A stretch of DNA of 64,000 bases from Terriglobia bacterium (GTDB lineage Bacteria > Acidobacteriota > Terriglobia > Terriglobales > Acidobacteriaceae), in assembly GCA_020073565.1 (NCBI GenBank), contig JAIQEY010000027.1, positions 19,068 to 83,067 on the forward strand, in the 5' to 3' direction. The translations under genes were made by a program, and so were the position numbers. Below, one piece after another: positions 1 through 6,750 of the stretch. The notes under the pieces are model-generated. The model made no database searches. It had not been told where the DNA came from and saw nothing but the letters and a program-made list of their open reading frames with translations. The stretch's first letter is position 1. Every line of letters starts with the position of its first letter.

Positions 1-1212
1 GTGGTAGGTCCGGGCTTCATCACCGCGAATGTCGACAACGACGCCAACGGCATCTGGACGTACTCGGCTGCCGGCGCGCAGTTCGGCTATCTGCTGCTCT
101 GGACCATGCTGCCAACGATCATCGCGCTGATCGTGATTCAGGAGATGTCAGCGCGCATGGGGGCTGTCACCGGCAAGGGCCTGAGCGACCTGATTCGCGA
201 GGAATACGGTATCCGCATTACATTCGTGATGATGGTTGCCCTGGTCCTAACCAACTTTGGCAACGTAGTGGGTGAATTTGCCGGCATTGCGGGCGGCTTG
301 GAGCTTTTCGGCGTTTCCAAGTATATCTCCGTGCCGATTGGTGCCGTCATTGCCTGGCTGATCGTGGTCAAAGGCCAATACAAGAGTGTGGAGAAGGTGT
401 TCATTGTTGCGTCCTTCTTTTACATCACCTACCTTCTCGCCGGCGTACTGGCGCATCCTGACTGGGCCCACGCTCTGCGCTCGACGCTCGCACCCCCAAA
501 GCGGGAAATGCTGGCGGCTCCCGGTTACCTGTACCTGGTCGTGGGACTGGTCGGAACCACCATTGCTCCCTGGATGCAGTTCTACCTGCAGGCTTCGATT
601 GTGGAAAAGGGCGTGACCAGGCGGAGTTATTCGTCTTCGCGGCTCGACGTGATCGTGGGCTGCGTCTTTGCGGTGCTGGTGGCTTGGTTCATCGTGGTGG
701 CCTGTGCGGCGACGTTGTACGTCCACGGGCATCACGATGTGCGCGATGCCGCGGATGCCGCCCAAGCTCTGCGCCCGCTGGCCGGAGACTATGCCTACAT
801 ACTGTTTGCCATGGGCCTCCTGAATGCCTCGCTCTTCGCGGCGTCGATCCTCCCGCTCTCGACGGCCTACACGGTCTGCGAGGGTCTAGGGTTCGAATCG
901 GGCCTGGACAGAAAATTCAGCGAAGCGCCGTTCTTCTACTGGCTGTACACGCTGCTGATTGCCGTGGGCGCCGGAGTCATCCTGATCCCCAACCTTCCAC
1001 TAGTGAAGATTTCCATACTCTCGCAGGTGGTCAACGGCGCGGTCCTGCCCTTCGTGCTCATTTTCATGCTCATGCTGATCAACAAGAAGGAATTGATGGG
1101 CGAGTACGCGAACAAGCGCACCTTCAACGTAATCGCCTGGGCGACCACCGTGATCATGATTGGACTAACGGCGATGCTGGTTTGGGGCACCCTGCGCGGG
1201 GGATCGGGCTAG
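1..1212 (+). CDS. Nramp-family divalent metal transporter, 5' end cut by window edge
   Basis: Polytopic inner-membrane protein with roughly ten hydrophobic helices, ending at TAG 1210-1212. The first visible residues (VGPGFITAN) match the start of Nramp helix 1, so some N-terminal residues probably lie upstream of the window; the GTG at base 1 need not be the real start. The helix-1 DPGN motif of proton-coupled Mn/Fe transporters reads D-A-N-G (in NVDNDANG), and the helix-6 MPH motif reads A-P-W (TTIAPWMQF). The metal-binding methionine is therefore absent. Family membership is clear from the overall helix pattern, but the substrate (Mn, Fe, Mg or other) cannot be assigned. Confidence 0.85.
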   Translation: MVGPGFITANVDNDANGIWTYSAAGAQFGYLLLWTMLPTIIALIVIQEMSARMGAVTGKGLSDLIREEYGIRITFVMMVALVLTNFGNVVGEFAGIAGGLELFGVSKYISVPIGAVIAWLIVVKGQYKSVEKVFIVASFFYITYLLAGVLAHPDWAHALRSTLAPPKREMLAAPGYLYLVVGLVGTTIAPWMQFYLQASIVEKGVTRRSYSSSRLDVIVGCVFAVLVAWFIVVACAATLYVHGHHDVRDAADAAQALRPLAGDYAYILFAMGLLNASLFAASILPLSTAYTVCEGLGFESGLDRKFSEAPFFYWLYTLLIAVGAGVILIPNLPLVKISILSQVVNGAVLPFVLIFMLMLINKKELMGEYANKRTFNVIAWATTVIMIGLTAMLVWGTLRGGSG

Positions 1213-1227
1213 TTCCAGAGCGTTCCA

Positions 1228-1306
1228 ACCGCAGAGTTCGCGGAGCACGCGGAGGAATTGAGAACAAAACCGTATCTTCCTCTGCGTACTCCCCGATCTC
1301 TGCGGT
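1228..1306. repeat. Dispersed ~80-bp hairpin repeat (family B)
   Basis: Imperfect palindrome whose left arm reads ACCGCAGAG...GCGGAGGA and right arm TCCTCTGCG...CTCTGCGGT. Related hairpins occur at 3215, 7761, 11410 and 12822, with half copies at 13993 and 40758. It lies between convergent genes and might also act as a transcription stop. Confidence 0.7.
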
Positions 1307-1321
1307 CAAATGGTTTGGCGC

Positions 1322-1714
1322 TTACAGAATTTTTCCCGCAGCCAAATCCTTCACCAACTGACGATCGGCTTCCAGGAAGTCCAGCGCCGGTAGTCCGGTT
1401 CGGTCGACCCAGCGGATTTCCCGAAAAATTCTGTTTTCGACCTCGCCCTGATAAGTGCGCACCTCGAAGAAACGCAGTTCGACCGCGCCGCCGCTGGGAT
1501 ACTCATGATGAATCCTGGCCACCTCGTTGCCGATGGTGGCCTCAATCCCAAGTTCCTCTTCCAATTCGCGGCGTAAAGCGTCGCGCGGCTGCTCGCCCTC
1601 TTCAATCTTGCCTCCCGGAAACTCCCATTTCAGAGGCATAGGCTGGTGCCGTGTCCGCTGACAAGCGAGGATCTGGTCGTCTTTAACAATCAGGGCGGCA
1701 ACGACGCGTTTCAT
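1322..1714 (-). CDS. mutT: MutT-type Nudix hydrolase (8-oxo-dGTP diphosphatase)
   Basis: 130 residues, the usual length for MutT. The Nudix box is complete at about residues 34-57 (GGKIEEGE followed by RRELEEELGI), with the glutamates that bind Mg. The preceding WEFPGG and the N-terminal pattern of a short beta strand (VVAALIV) are typical of MutT/YoaA-like oxidised-nucleotide sanitisers. It hydrolyses 8-oxo-dGTP to the monophosphate in the cytoplasm and so prevents A:C transversions. It is a single gene, convergent with the Nramp gene and followed by a repeat-rich gap. Exact substrate preference among Nudix enzymes is inferred. Confidence 0.85.
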   Translation of the reverse strand: MKRVVAALIVKDDQILACQRTRHQPMPLKWEFPGGKIEEGEQPRDALRRELEEELGIEATIGNEVARIHHEYPSGGAVELRFFEVRTYQGEVENRIFREIRWVDRTGLPALDFLEADRQLVKDLAAGKIL

Positions 1715-1732
1715 GGATGAAATACCGCTTCC

Positions 1733-1806
1733 GGCTGCTAGCTTCTGGCTTCTAGCAAGCAGTCTTGAGCAGGGGATTGCCAGCAGCTAGTAGCCAGGAG
1801 CTAGAA
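1733..1806. repeat. Intergenic repeat with GCTAG/CTAGAAGC words (family C)
   Basis: The gap contains repeated and inverted words such as GCTAGCTTCTGGCTTCTAGC and AGCTAGTAGCCAGGAGCTAG. A closely similar block fills 6625-6750. No gene or promoter is recognisable here. Confidence 0.5.
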
Positions 1807-1822
1807 GCGGGCAGGGGTCGTT

Positions 1823-2308
1823 TCAGGCCTTCTCCAGGCGCCGGCCGACGAGTAGTGCGCAATATTCGACCAGTTCGCGGTCTTGAACGCCAAAGGCAGC
1901 TGGAAAGTGGCTGTCGATGTCGAGTTCACCCACCACCTTGCCGCTGACGAAAACAGGAACCACGATCTCCGACTTCGTTTCCAGCGAACAGGCAAGATAG
2001 CGTGGATCGCTCTGCACGTCATCCACGACTACGGTTTTGCCCGACGAGGCCGCCGCTCCACAGATCCCCTGATGCAGGGGAATGCGCGTATGCGGCGTCA
2101 TCGCTCCACAGAAATGTCCCAGTACCAGCACCGGCGGGATGGCTCCCGGCTCCAGCATGTAGAAACCAACCCAGTTGTACTTCAACATTTTTTCGTGCAG
2201 CAGAAGCGCGATGCTTTTCATCAGCTGATCTGCGGTGCCCGGTGCGGAATTCAGCCGGTCCGCCTCATTGCGCACTTCTTCGATCTTGGAATTCGCCGTC
2301 GAGGCCAT
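1823..2308 (-). CDS. GAF-domain protein of the free methionine-(R)-sulfoxide reductase (YebR/fRMsr) family
   Basis: 161 residues from ATG 2308, chosen because it follows the upstream gene's stop by 10 nt and removes an 11-residue extension overlapping that gene. The single GAF domain matches fRMsr: NWVGFYML, TRIPLHQGICG, SEIVVPV, GELDIDS. fRMsr reduces free methionine-R-sulfoxide using cysteines equivalent to E. coli Cys84, Cys94 and Cys118. Here the Cys94 (GICG) and Cys118 (YLAC) equivalents are present, but the Cys84 position is histidine (TPHTRI). A different cysteine sits about six residues earlier (HFCG). Activity is likely but the disulfide relay may differ. It is probably co-transcribed with the BtuF-like gene. 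Confidence 0.8.
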   Translation of the reverse strand: MASTANSKIEEVRNEADRLNSAPGTADQLMKSIALLLHEKMLKYNWVGFYMLEPGAIPPVLVLGHFCGAMTPHTRIPLHQGICGAAASSGKTVVVDDVQSDPRYLACSLETKSEIVVPVFVSGKVVGELDIDSHFPAAFGVQDRELVEYCALLVGRRLEKA

Positions 2309-2318
2309 GCTGCTAATC

Positions 2319-3164
2319 CTAAACCAACTCGTTGTGGACATTCATCCCGGGCGTAACCACCTGGGTGACGGAGCGGAGCCCGCGTGCGGACCTGAATCCC
2401 TCAGGATGAATCGCCGCTGCGAGGGCATGCAAGCCGGCGATCAGCGTGGGCGCGGGTGTATTGAGAAGCTCGTCGGAGATGCAGTACACCTGCGAGGTTC
2501 GGGCTGCCGTTGTGCCGGACCAGCCCCGTTCGCGAATGATCTTTGGTAGGGGAACGCGATCCCCCGCGCCACACCAGGCAGCGATGACGACTTCCGGATC
2601 CTGTCGCAGGATTTCTTCAGGAGAGCACTGGCGTCCTGGATTTCCCAGAAACTCGCCTCCCGCTGCACGCACTAACTCAGCCACCCAGGGCTGCGATGCG
2701 ATCACCGGTTTGCCCCACTCCTCGCAGAAAACTCGCTTTTTCGGAAAGCCCTCCGCTTTCCTGCGCACGTCCTCGATTTCATCGTTCATCCTGGAAATCA
2801 CGCGGGTGGCTTCAACGTTGGCCCCAACGATGGAAGCAATCAGGGCGATGTCGGTGTAGATGTCGTCAAGAGTTCGTGGCGACAGCGCGAGGAAGCGAAC
2901 GCCTGCCTTCAATATTTCCGCCACCGCTTTCTCCTGGTAGGGAACGGCTGCGATGACGAGGTCGGACTGCGCCGCCAGAATCTCGCTGGCATTCGCGGTC
3001 CAGGAGTCAGCGATGATCAGCCGCCTGCTTTGGAGCACCTCCGGAACCACATCCGTGCAGTACTTGGTGCAGGCAACCACCCGATCCAGTTCGCCCAAAC
3101 TGGCGAGGATCACGGTAGCACTCGGTTGCAGGCAGGCAATCCGGTGTGGGGTGCGTTCAGACAT
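2319..3164 (-). CDS. BtuF-like cobalamin/Fe-siderophore-binding domain protein
   Basis: 281 residues from ATG 3164 (GAAAAG just upstream); an earlier in-frame start would run into repeat DNA. The fold is the periplasmic-binding-protein class III type (Peripla_BP_2): RIACLQPSATVILASLG, QSDLVIAA, GVRFLALSPRTLDDIYTDIALIASIVG, and a long linking helix. No signal peptide or lipobox is visible, unlike secreted BtuF, and no permease or ATPase gene is adjacent. It may therefore be a cytoplasmic corrinoid- or metal-chelate-binding relative. Several cysteines (CTKYC, FCEE, AWCG) are present. The family is sure; the ligand is not. Confidence 0.75.
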   Translation of the reverse strand: MSERTPHRIACLQPSATVILASLGELDRVVACTKYCTDVVPEVLQSRRLIIADSWTANASEILAAQSDLVIAAVPYQEKAVAEILKAGVRFLALSPRTLDDIYTDIALIASIVGANVEATRVISRMNDEIEDVRRKAEGFPKKRVFCEEWGKPVIASQPWVAELVRAAGGEFLGNPGRQCSPEEILRQDPEVVIAAWCGAGDRVPLPKIIRERGWSGTTAARTSQVYCISDELLNTPAPTLIAGLHALAAAIHPEGFRSARGLRSVTQVVTPGMNVHNELV

Positions 3165-3214
3165 CTTTTCATTGTAAAAGACGAGATTGAAGGGTGAGTC
3201 CGGTATTCTGGCTG

Positions 3215-3292
3215 AACCACCAAGGACACGAAGGCGCACGAAGGAGGTTTTGGAATTGCTGCCTTCGTGTACCTTTGTGCCCTTAGTGGTTT
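3215..3292. repeat. Dispersed hairpin repeat (family B)
   Basis: Inverted arms AACCACCAAGGACACGAAGG and CCTTCGTGTACC...TTAGTGGTT, separated by about 20 nt. It lies in the divergent gap between the BtuF-like and IscU-like genes, so promoters for both must lie in or beside it. Confidence 0.7.
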
Positions 3293-3323
3293 GATTTGAA
3301 TTTCACGCATTACAATCACGTTT

Positions 3324-3680
3324 GTGTATTCTCCCGAACTGCTCGATCATTTTCAAAACCCGCGCAACGCAGGCGACGTCGAAACTCCTGGCGCCTCTGT
3401 GCAGATGGAAAATCCCGCCTGCGGAGATGTTCTGAAACTGACAGCCAAACTGTCGGGGAGGCGGATTGCGAATATCCGTTTTCGCGCTAAAGGATGCGTG
3501 CCAACCATGGCATGTGCCTCGGCCATAACTGAATTGATCAAAGGCAAGACCATCGAAGAAGCACGGCAGGTGAGCCGCGAGGATTTGGTTCGCAAGGTAG
3601 GCGGTTTACCGCAGGCGTCCGCACACGCAGGCCACCTGGCGATGGACACCCTAGCTGCGCTCTTGCGCAAACTCGTGTAG
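3324..3680 (+). CDS. IscU/NifU-N-type Fe-S scaffold protein lacking the third cysteine
   Basis: 118 residues from GTG 3324, giving the family's typical opening YSPELLDHFQNPRNAG. IscU/SufU scaffolds assemble [2Fe-2S] clusters on three cysteines plus an aspartate. Here the first is present (NPACGD, with the conserved Asp) and the second is present (KGCVPTMAC). The third site, normally HCS in the last helix, reads HAG (SAHAGHLAMD). A further cysteine follows the second by five residues and could compensate. No iscS, sufS or hscA is adjacent. It may be a specialised Fe-S carrier rather than the main scaffold. Confidence 0.8.
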   Translation: MYSPELLDHFQNPRNAGDVETPGASVQMENPACGDVLKLTAKLSGRRIANIRFRAKGCVPTMACASAITELIKGKTIEEARQVSREDLVRKVGGLPQASAHAGHLAMDTLAALLRKLV

Positions 3681-3702
3681 GGCGGACACTCTTGTCCGCC
3701 CC
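3680..3702. terminator. Hairpin between convergent genes (GGGCGGACA/TGTCCGCCC)
   Basis: Perfect 9-bp stem with a 4-nt loop directly overlapping the IscU-like stop codon, without a U tract. It is one of the GC-rich palindromes (family A) scattered in this window. A terminator role between the convergent genes is inferred. Confidence 0.4.
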
Positions 3703-3708
3703 GGCGGA

Positions 3709-4422
3709 CTACCGCCCCGAGTGATTGGTGTCCGGCTGATAGACCCTCCAGCTGTTGGTGATAGCGATCTCTTTCAAATTCGGATTGGGGTTGATGGCGA
3801 ACGGATGCTTTGACATTGCCAACATCTCGCGATCCCAGATCGAGTTGCCGAAGGCACAATCGGGCGCGCCACGAATTGCCTCCCGAATCGCTTCTGACTT
3901 GCCGGGCCCGCTCGGCATGCGGGTGAGCCGGTCGAGGATGGTGCCATTTTCAACCGCAGCTTCGGCGGCCAGGATCCGCTCGGGCCGAATGTCGAAATAG
4001 CGCATGCCCGCCCGAATGATCCACAGGTTAGAAGAAGAGACGGCCCAGACATCGCATCCATCGTCACGCAGCCGCCGCACCAATTCTTGCATCTCCGGGA
4101 ATATGTTGGCGACGATGCCATTGGGGAAGTAATCGTCAGCCGCCTGCTGAACGACTTCTTCGCGCAGTCCGCGATTCATGGTGACCATCTCGCCGCACAT
4201 GATTTCCTCGGGAACGTTGCCAGCTCGGTAGTCGGCGTAGCGGGAACGCGCCCAACGCTGGATTTCCTTCGACACGAGACCCTGTTCGAGTTCCCAGGAG
4301 AAGAACCCCTCACCGGCATCACCGGACCAGAGCGTGCCGTCACAGTCAAACGTGGCGACGCGGGGTTGCAGGCGAACCACGCTCTCGACGAATTGCGCTT
4401 GAGCAGGTGTGAGACTTGTCAT
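3709..4422 (-). CDS. HAD-superfamily phosphatase, SerB-like
   Basis: 237 residues from ATG 4422, the start that lies just after the upstream gene's stop at 4445. HAD motif I is clear (TFDCDGTLWSGD, nucleophile Asp in FDCDGT). Motif II is VSSSN with a serine; a lysine of motif III occurs in PGKSEAI, and GNSIWDREML is an acidic motif IV. A helical cap of about 100 residues lies between motifs I and II, as in phosphoserine phosphatase-type enzymes. It hydrolyses a small phosphate ester; the substrate is unknown. It is probably an operon partner of the MocA-like gene (22-nt gap). Confidence 0.75.
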   Translation of the reverse strand: MTSLTPAQAQFVESVVRLQPRVATFDCDGTLWSGDAGEGFFSWELEQGLVSKEIQRWARSRYADYRAGNVPEEIMCGEMVTMNRGLREEVVQQAADDYFPNGIVANIFPEMQELVRRLRDDGCDVWAVSSSNLWIIRAGMRYFDIRPERILAAEAAVENGTILDRLTRMPSGPGKSEAIREAIRGAPDCAFGNSIWDREMLAMSKHPFAINPNPNLKEIAITNSWRVYQPDTNHSGR

Positions 4423-4444
4423 GAATGTGGGGACCTTGGCGGGA

Positions 4445-5089
4445 TCAACTCGATTGCAAGACGCCCGCCGACAAAGCCGCATACTGTTCCGGCGTATCGA
4501 CGTTGACCGTCACCAGCGGATCGCCGACCGGCAGGTACTCGATCGATGCCTGGTGGGCATGCTCGACTTCACGCGCGTTCGACGAATCCGGCGCCCTGAG
4601 AAACGCTTCGATCATCTCGCGGCCGGCCAGAATCGGATGTCCGTGCATCCCCTGGTATTCGGGAACCACTGCCCACCTCCGGCGGTGCAGAGCTTGCTCG
4701 AAGGCGGCTTCGAGTGTCTGAATCGTTTCCGGCCGCACAGGCGGGCGATCTACAAGAGTGATCATCGCAGCATCACGACCCCGGCTCAACACTTCCTGCA
4801 ACCCGGCTTTCAGTGAACTGAACTGCCCCCGATCGGGGTTGGGGTTGACGACCAGCGATGCGCCCTTCGCATACACAATTGGAGCGAGGTCAGGCTCATT
4901 CTTGCCAACGACCACCAGCACAACGTCAACGCAGGGAGCAAAGAGCCGAATGGCGGCGGAAAGAAACGTTTCGCCGGGTGTCGAGGCGGCTCCGGGCGGT
5001 GGCCAGGGCAACAAGGCTTTGTCGCGCCCCATGCGCGAAGATTCACCCGCTGCCAGGATCACTGCGCAAAGATTGGACGCGTATCCCAT
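4445..5089 (-). CDS. MobA/MocA-like nucleotidyltransferase
   Basis: 214 residues. The N-terminal nucleotide-binding signature AVILAAGESSRMGRDKALLP is that of the NTP_transf_3 family. NPDRGQFSSLKAGL and TLVDRPPV are the substrate and Mg-binding segments seen in MocA (CTP:molybdopterin cytidylyltransferase) and its relatives. GHPILAGREM near the C-terminus also matches MocA. It may make molybdopterin cytosine dinucleotide, but no xanthine dehydrogenase-type genes are nearby. A separate MobA-like protein is encoded at 24950. Close spacing suggests co-transcription with the HAD phosphatase. Confidence 0.75.
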   Translation of the reverse strand: MGYASNLCAVILAAGESSRMGRDKALLPWPPPGAASTPGETFLSAAIRLFAPCVDVVLVVVGKNEPDLAPIVYAKGASLVVNPNPDRGQFSSLKAGLQEVLSRGRDAAMITLVDRPPVRPETIQTLEAAFEQALHRRRWAVVPEYQGMHGHPILAGREMIEAFLRAPDSSNAREVEHAHQASIEYLPVGDPLVTVNVDTPEQYAALSAGVLQSS

Positions 5090-5157
5090 AAGGCACGATA
5101 ACAGGCTGCCCAGCCTCTGCCAAGCACGCGCATCACAGAGCGTACCTCAGTGGCGTC

Positions 5158-6129
5158 CTAAGTGAACATGGGAAGCTTGACCAAATCGTCGTGGGGCACG
5201 GGTTCGAGCGGATGTCCAGCCTGTCGCCATGCCCGCAGACCGCCGGCGATGACGAACGCCTTGAATCCCTGTTCCTGCAAGAGATGCGCCACCCGGGCGC
5301 TGGTCGCTTCGCGCGCTCAAGTACAGTAGAGATAAATCTCCCGCTCCTTGGGCAGGTTCCTGATCTCTTCCTCGAGGTTGTTGGGTTCGATGCGAATGGA
5401 CCCGGCAATGCGCTCCGAGTTCGCGTCATAATACCCGTGGCTGCGCACGTCCGCAATCAGGATGGTGCCGCTTTCGTCCGACGTCATACGCTGCGCCAGG
5501 GCCTCGACTGGAATGCGCGGAACTCCATCGAGCAAGCGGTATTTGCGGTACACCCAGATGCGATAGATGACGTACCCGGCGAGCCCGATTCCAAATAGGA
5601 CCTCAGCCGCGAAACCGGCCGAGCGCAGGCCTCGCGTGATGGCGCGCAGAGCGTCGCTGAAGAAATAGCCGGCCCCCGAGTAGACGCCAACATAGAGTGC
5701 GGCGCCAACGGCATCGTACTGCAGAAAATCCCCGATCCGCATCTTCATGCTTCCGGCAAGCGGTGGCGACATGGTGTTGATTCCAGGAATGAACTTGGCG
5801 AACAGCAAAGTCTGTTTGCCGCGCCGGTAGAAGTACTCCGCCGATCGAAGGATGCAGGTCTCAGGATTGGCGGACAAGCGGCAGAGGAATCCCAGGAGAG
5901 CCCATCCGCTTACGCGCCCCAGAAAATAAAGAATCACATCGCCCACCAGCATAGCCAGGAAAGCCACGCCAAACACGGAATAGAAGTGCATTTTTCCATA
6001 AGCGGTCACGGCACCCGCGGTCAAAACCGCCAGCGCCGCCGGCAAAGGGAACCCGACGGCTTCCGCGAAACAGACTGCGGCCAACAGGCTGTAACCATGG
6101 CGCGAGATGAGAGGAAGCAAGTCTTCCAT
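5158..6129 (-). CDS. DedA-rhodanese fusion with in-frame TGA at the catalytic cysteine; putative selenoprotein
   Basis: Translated as one frame with UGA 5317-5319 read through, this is 323 residues. Residues about 1-200 are a DedA/VTT membrane protein (FAEAVGFPLP, FAKFIPGINTMSPPLAG, several TM helices). Residues about 205-323 are a cytoplasmic rhodanese domain. The frame reads YLYCT-stop-AREATSARVAHLL, then continues for 52 codons (VIAGGLRAWRQAG) to TAG 5158-5160. In rhodaneses the catalytic Cys stands five residues before the S-A that opens the next helix, which is exactly residue 271, the UGA. The downstream sequence shows no frameshift or decay. Alternatives are a recent nonsense mutation or a base-calling error (TGC to TGA). 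Without recoding the product stops at residue 270, removing the active site. Confidence 0.8.
5286..5300 (-). promoter_or_regulatory. Putative bacterial SECIS hairpin after the UGA
   Basis: On the mRNA strand GCGCC-CGGGU-GGCGC forms a perfect 5-bp stem with a 5-nt loop. The stem begins 16 nt after the UGA and the loop 21 nt after it. The second loop base is G. This agrees with the described bSECIS features (loop about 16-37 nt downstream, a G in the first two loop bases). Such short GC hairpins are common in GC-rich DNA, so the support is moderate. Confidence 0.45.
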
Positions 6130-6237
6130 GTAGAAAATGGTTCACTCAGTATAGCAACCGGGATACTACGGGCGGTCCGACGCCCACGCCTCTTCGCGAA
6201 GAAAGCCTGTTAAATTGGTACGACTTCAGGAGGGCGC

Positions 6238-6624
6238 ATGTCAGCTCAGAGCCGCCGATATATTAATCTGCCGAACCGTCCACCCGATTTGCCGTTCAGC
6301 GACGGCGTTCTGGTAGGAGATACTTTGTACCTGTCGGGACGAATTGGCATCGATCCGGTGACGGGCCTGGCACCGGAGAGTGTTGATGCCGAACTCACCC
6401 TTCTGTTCGATGGCTTCCAGGCCGTGTTACGAGAGGCGGGCCTAACGATGGATGACCTAGTGTGGGTGCAGGTCTACTGTCCGGACGTTTCGTTGTGGGA
6501 ACGTTTCAACGCGACTTACGTAAAGTTCTTCTCGCGCGAGTTTCCGGCGAGGGCGTTCTTAGGATCTGGGCCGCTCTTGAAGAACGGACGCTTTGAGATG
6601 TTGGGGATAGCGGTGAAAAGTTAG
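6238..6624 (+). CDS. RidA/YjgF-family protein
   Basis: 128 residues, the family norm, with a strong ribosome site (CAGGAGGGCGC) before ATG 6238. RidA trimers hydrolyse reactive enamines/imines made by PLP enzymes. Family features are PFSDGVLVGDTLYLSGRIG near the N-terminus, NLL-like packing at LLFDGFQAVLREAG, and VQVYCPD. The C-terminal segment where RidA carries its catalytic Arg within a PARA(F/L)-type motif is EFPARAFLG, so that Arg appears present. The final glutamate region differs (GRFEMLGIAV). A Rid-subfamily deaminase is likely; substrate unknown. It stands alone and is divergent from the DedA gene. Confidence 0.85.
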   Translation: MSAQSRRYINLPNRPPDLPFSDGVLVGDTLYLSGRIGIDPVTGLAPESVDAELTLLFDGFQAVLREAGLTMDDLVWVQVYCPDVSLWERFNATYVKFFSREFPARAFLGSGPLLKNGRFEMLGIAVKS

Positions 6625-6750
6625 CTACTGGCGGGTAGCTCCTAGCTTTGGAATCGGATTACAAGCAGGTCGCAACTGTCCTTCATGACATAGGTTCCGG
6701 CGGTCACGCGATTAATTTTTTGCTAGAAGCTAGTAGCTAGAAGCCAGCAG
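6625..6750. repeat. Intergenic repeat block (family C)
   Basis: Contains TAGCTACTGGCGGGTAGCTC at its left and GCTAGTAGCTAGAAGCCAGC at its right, inverted and tandem variants of the words at 1733-1806. It separates convergent ridA and the polyprenyl synthase gene. No other feature was seen. Confidence 0.5.

Noticed and set aside
5317..6129. Reading the DedA protein as a normal 270-residue protein ending at TGA 5317
   Set aside because: The stop falls at the catalytic rhodanese cysteine and conserved coding sequence continues in frame to TAG 5158, so the shorter form would lack its active site. A pseudogene remains possible but is less likely.
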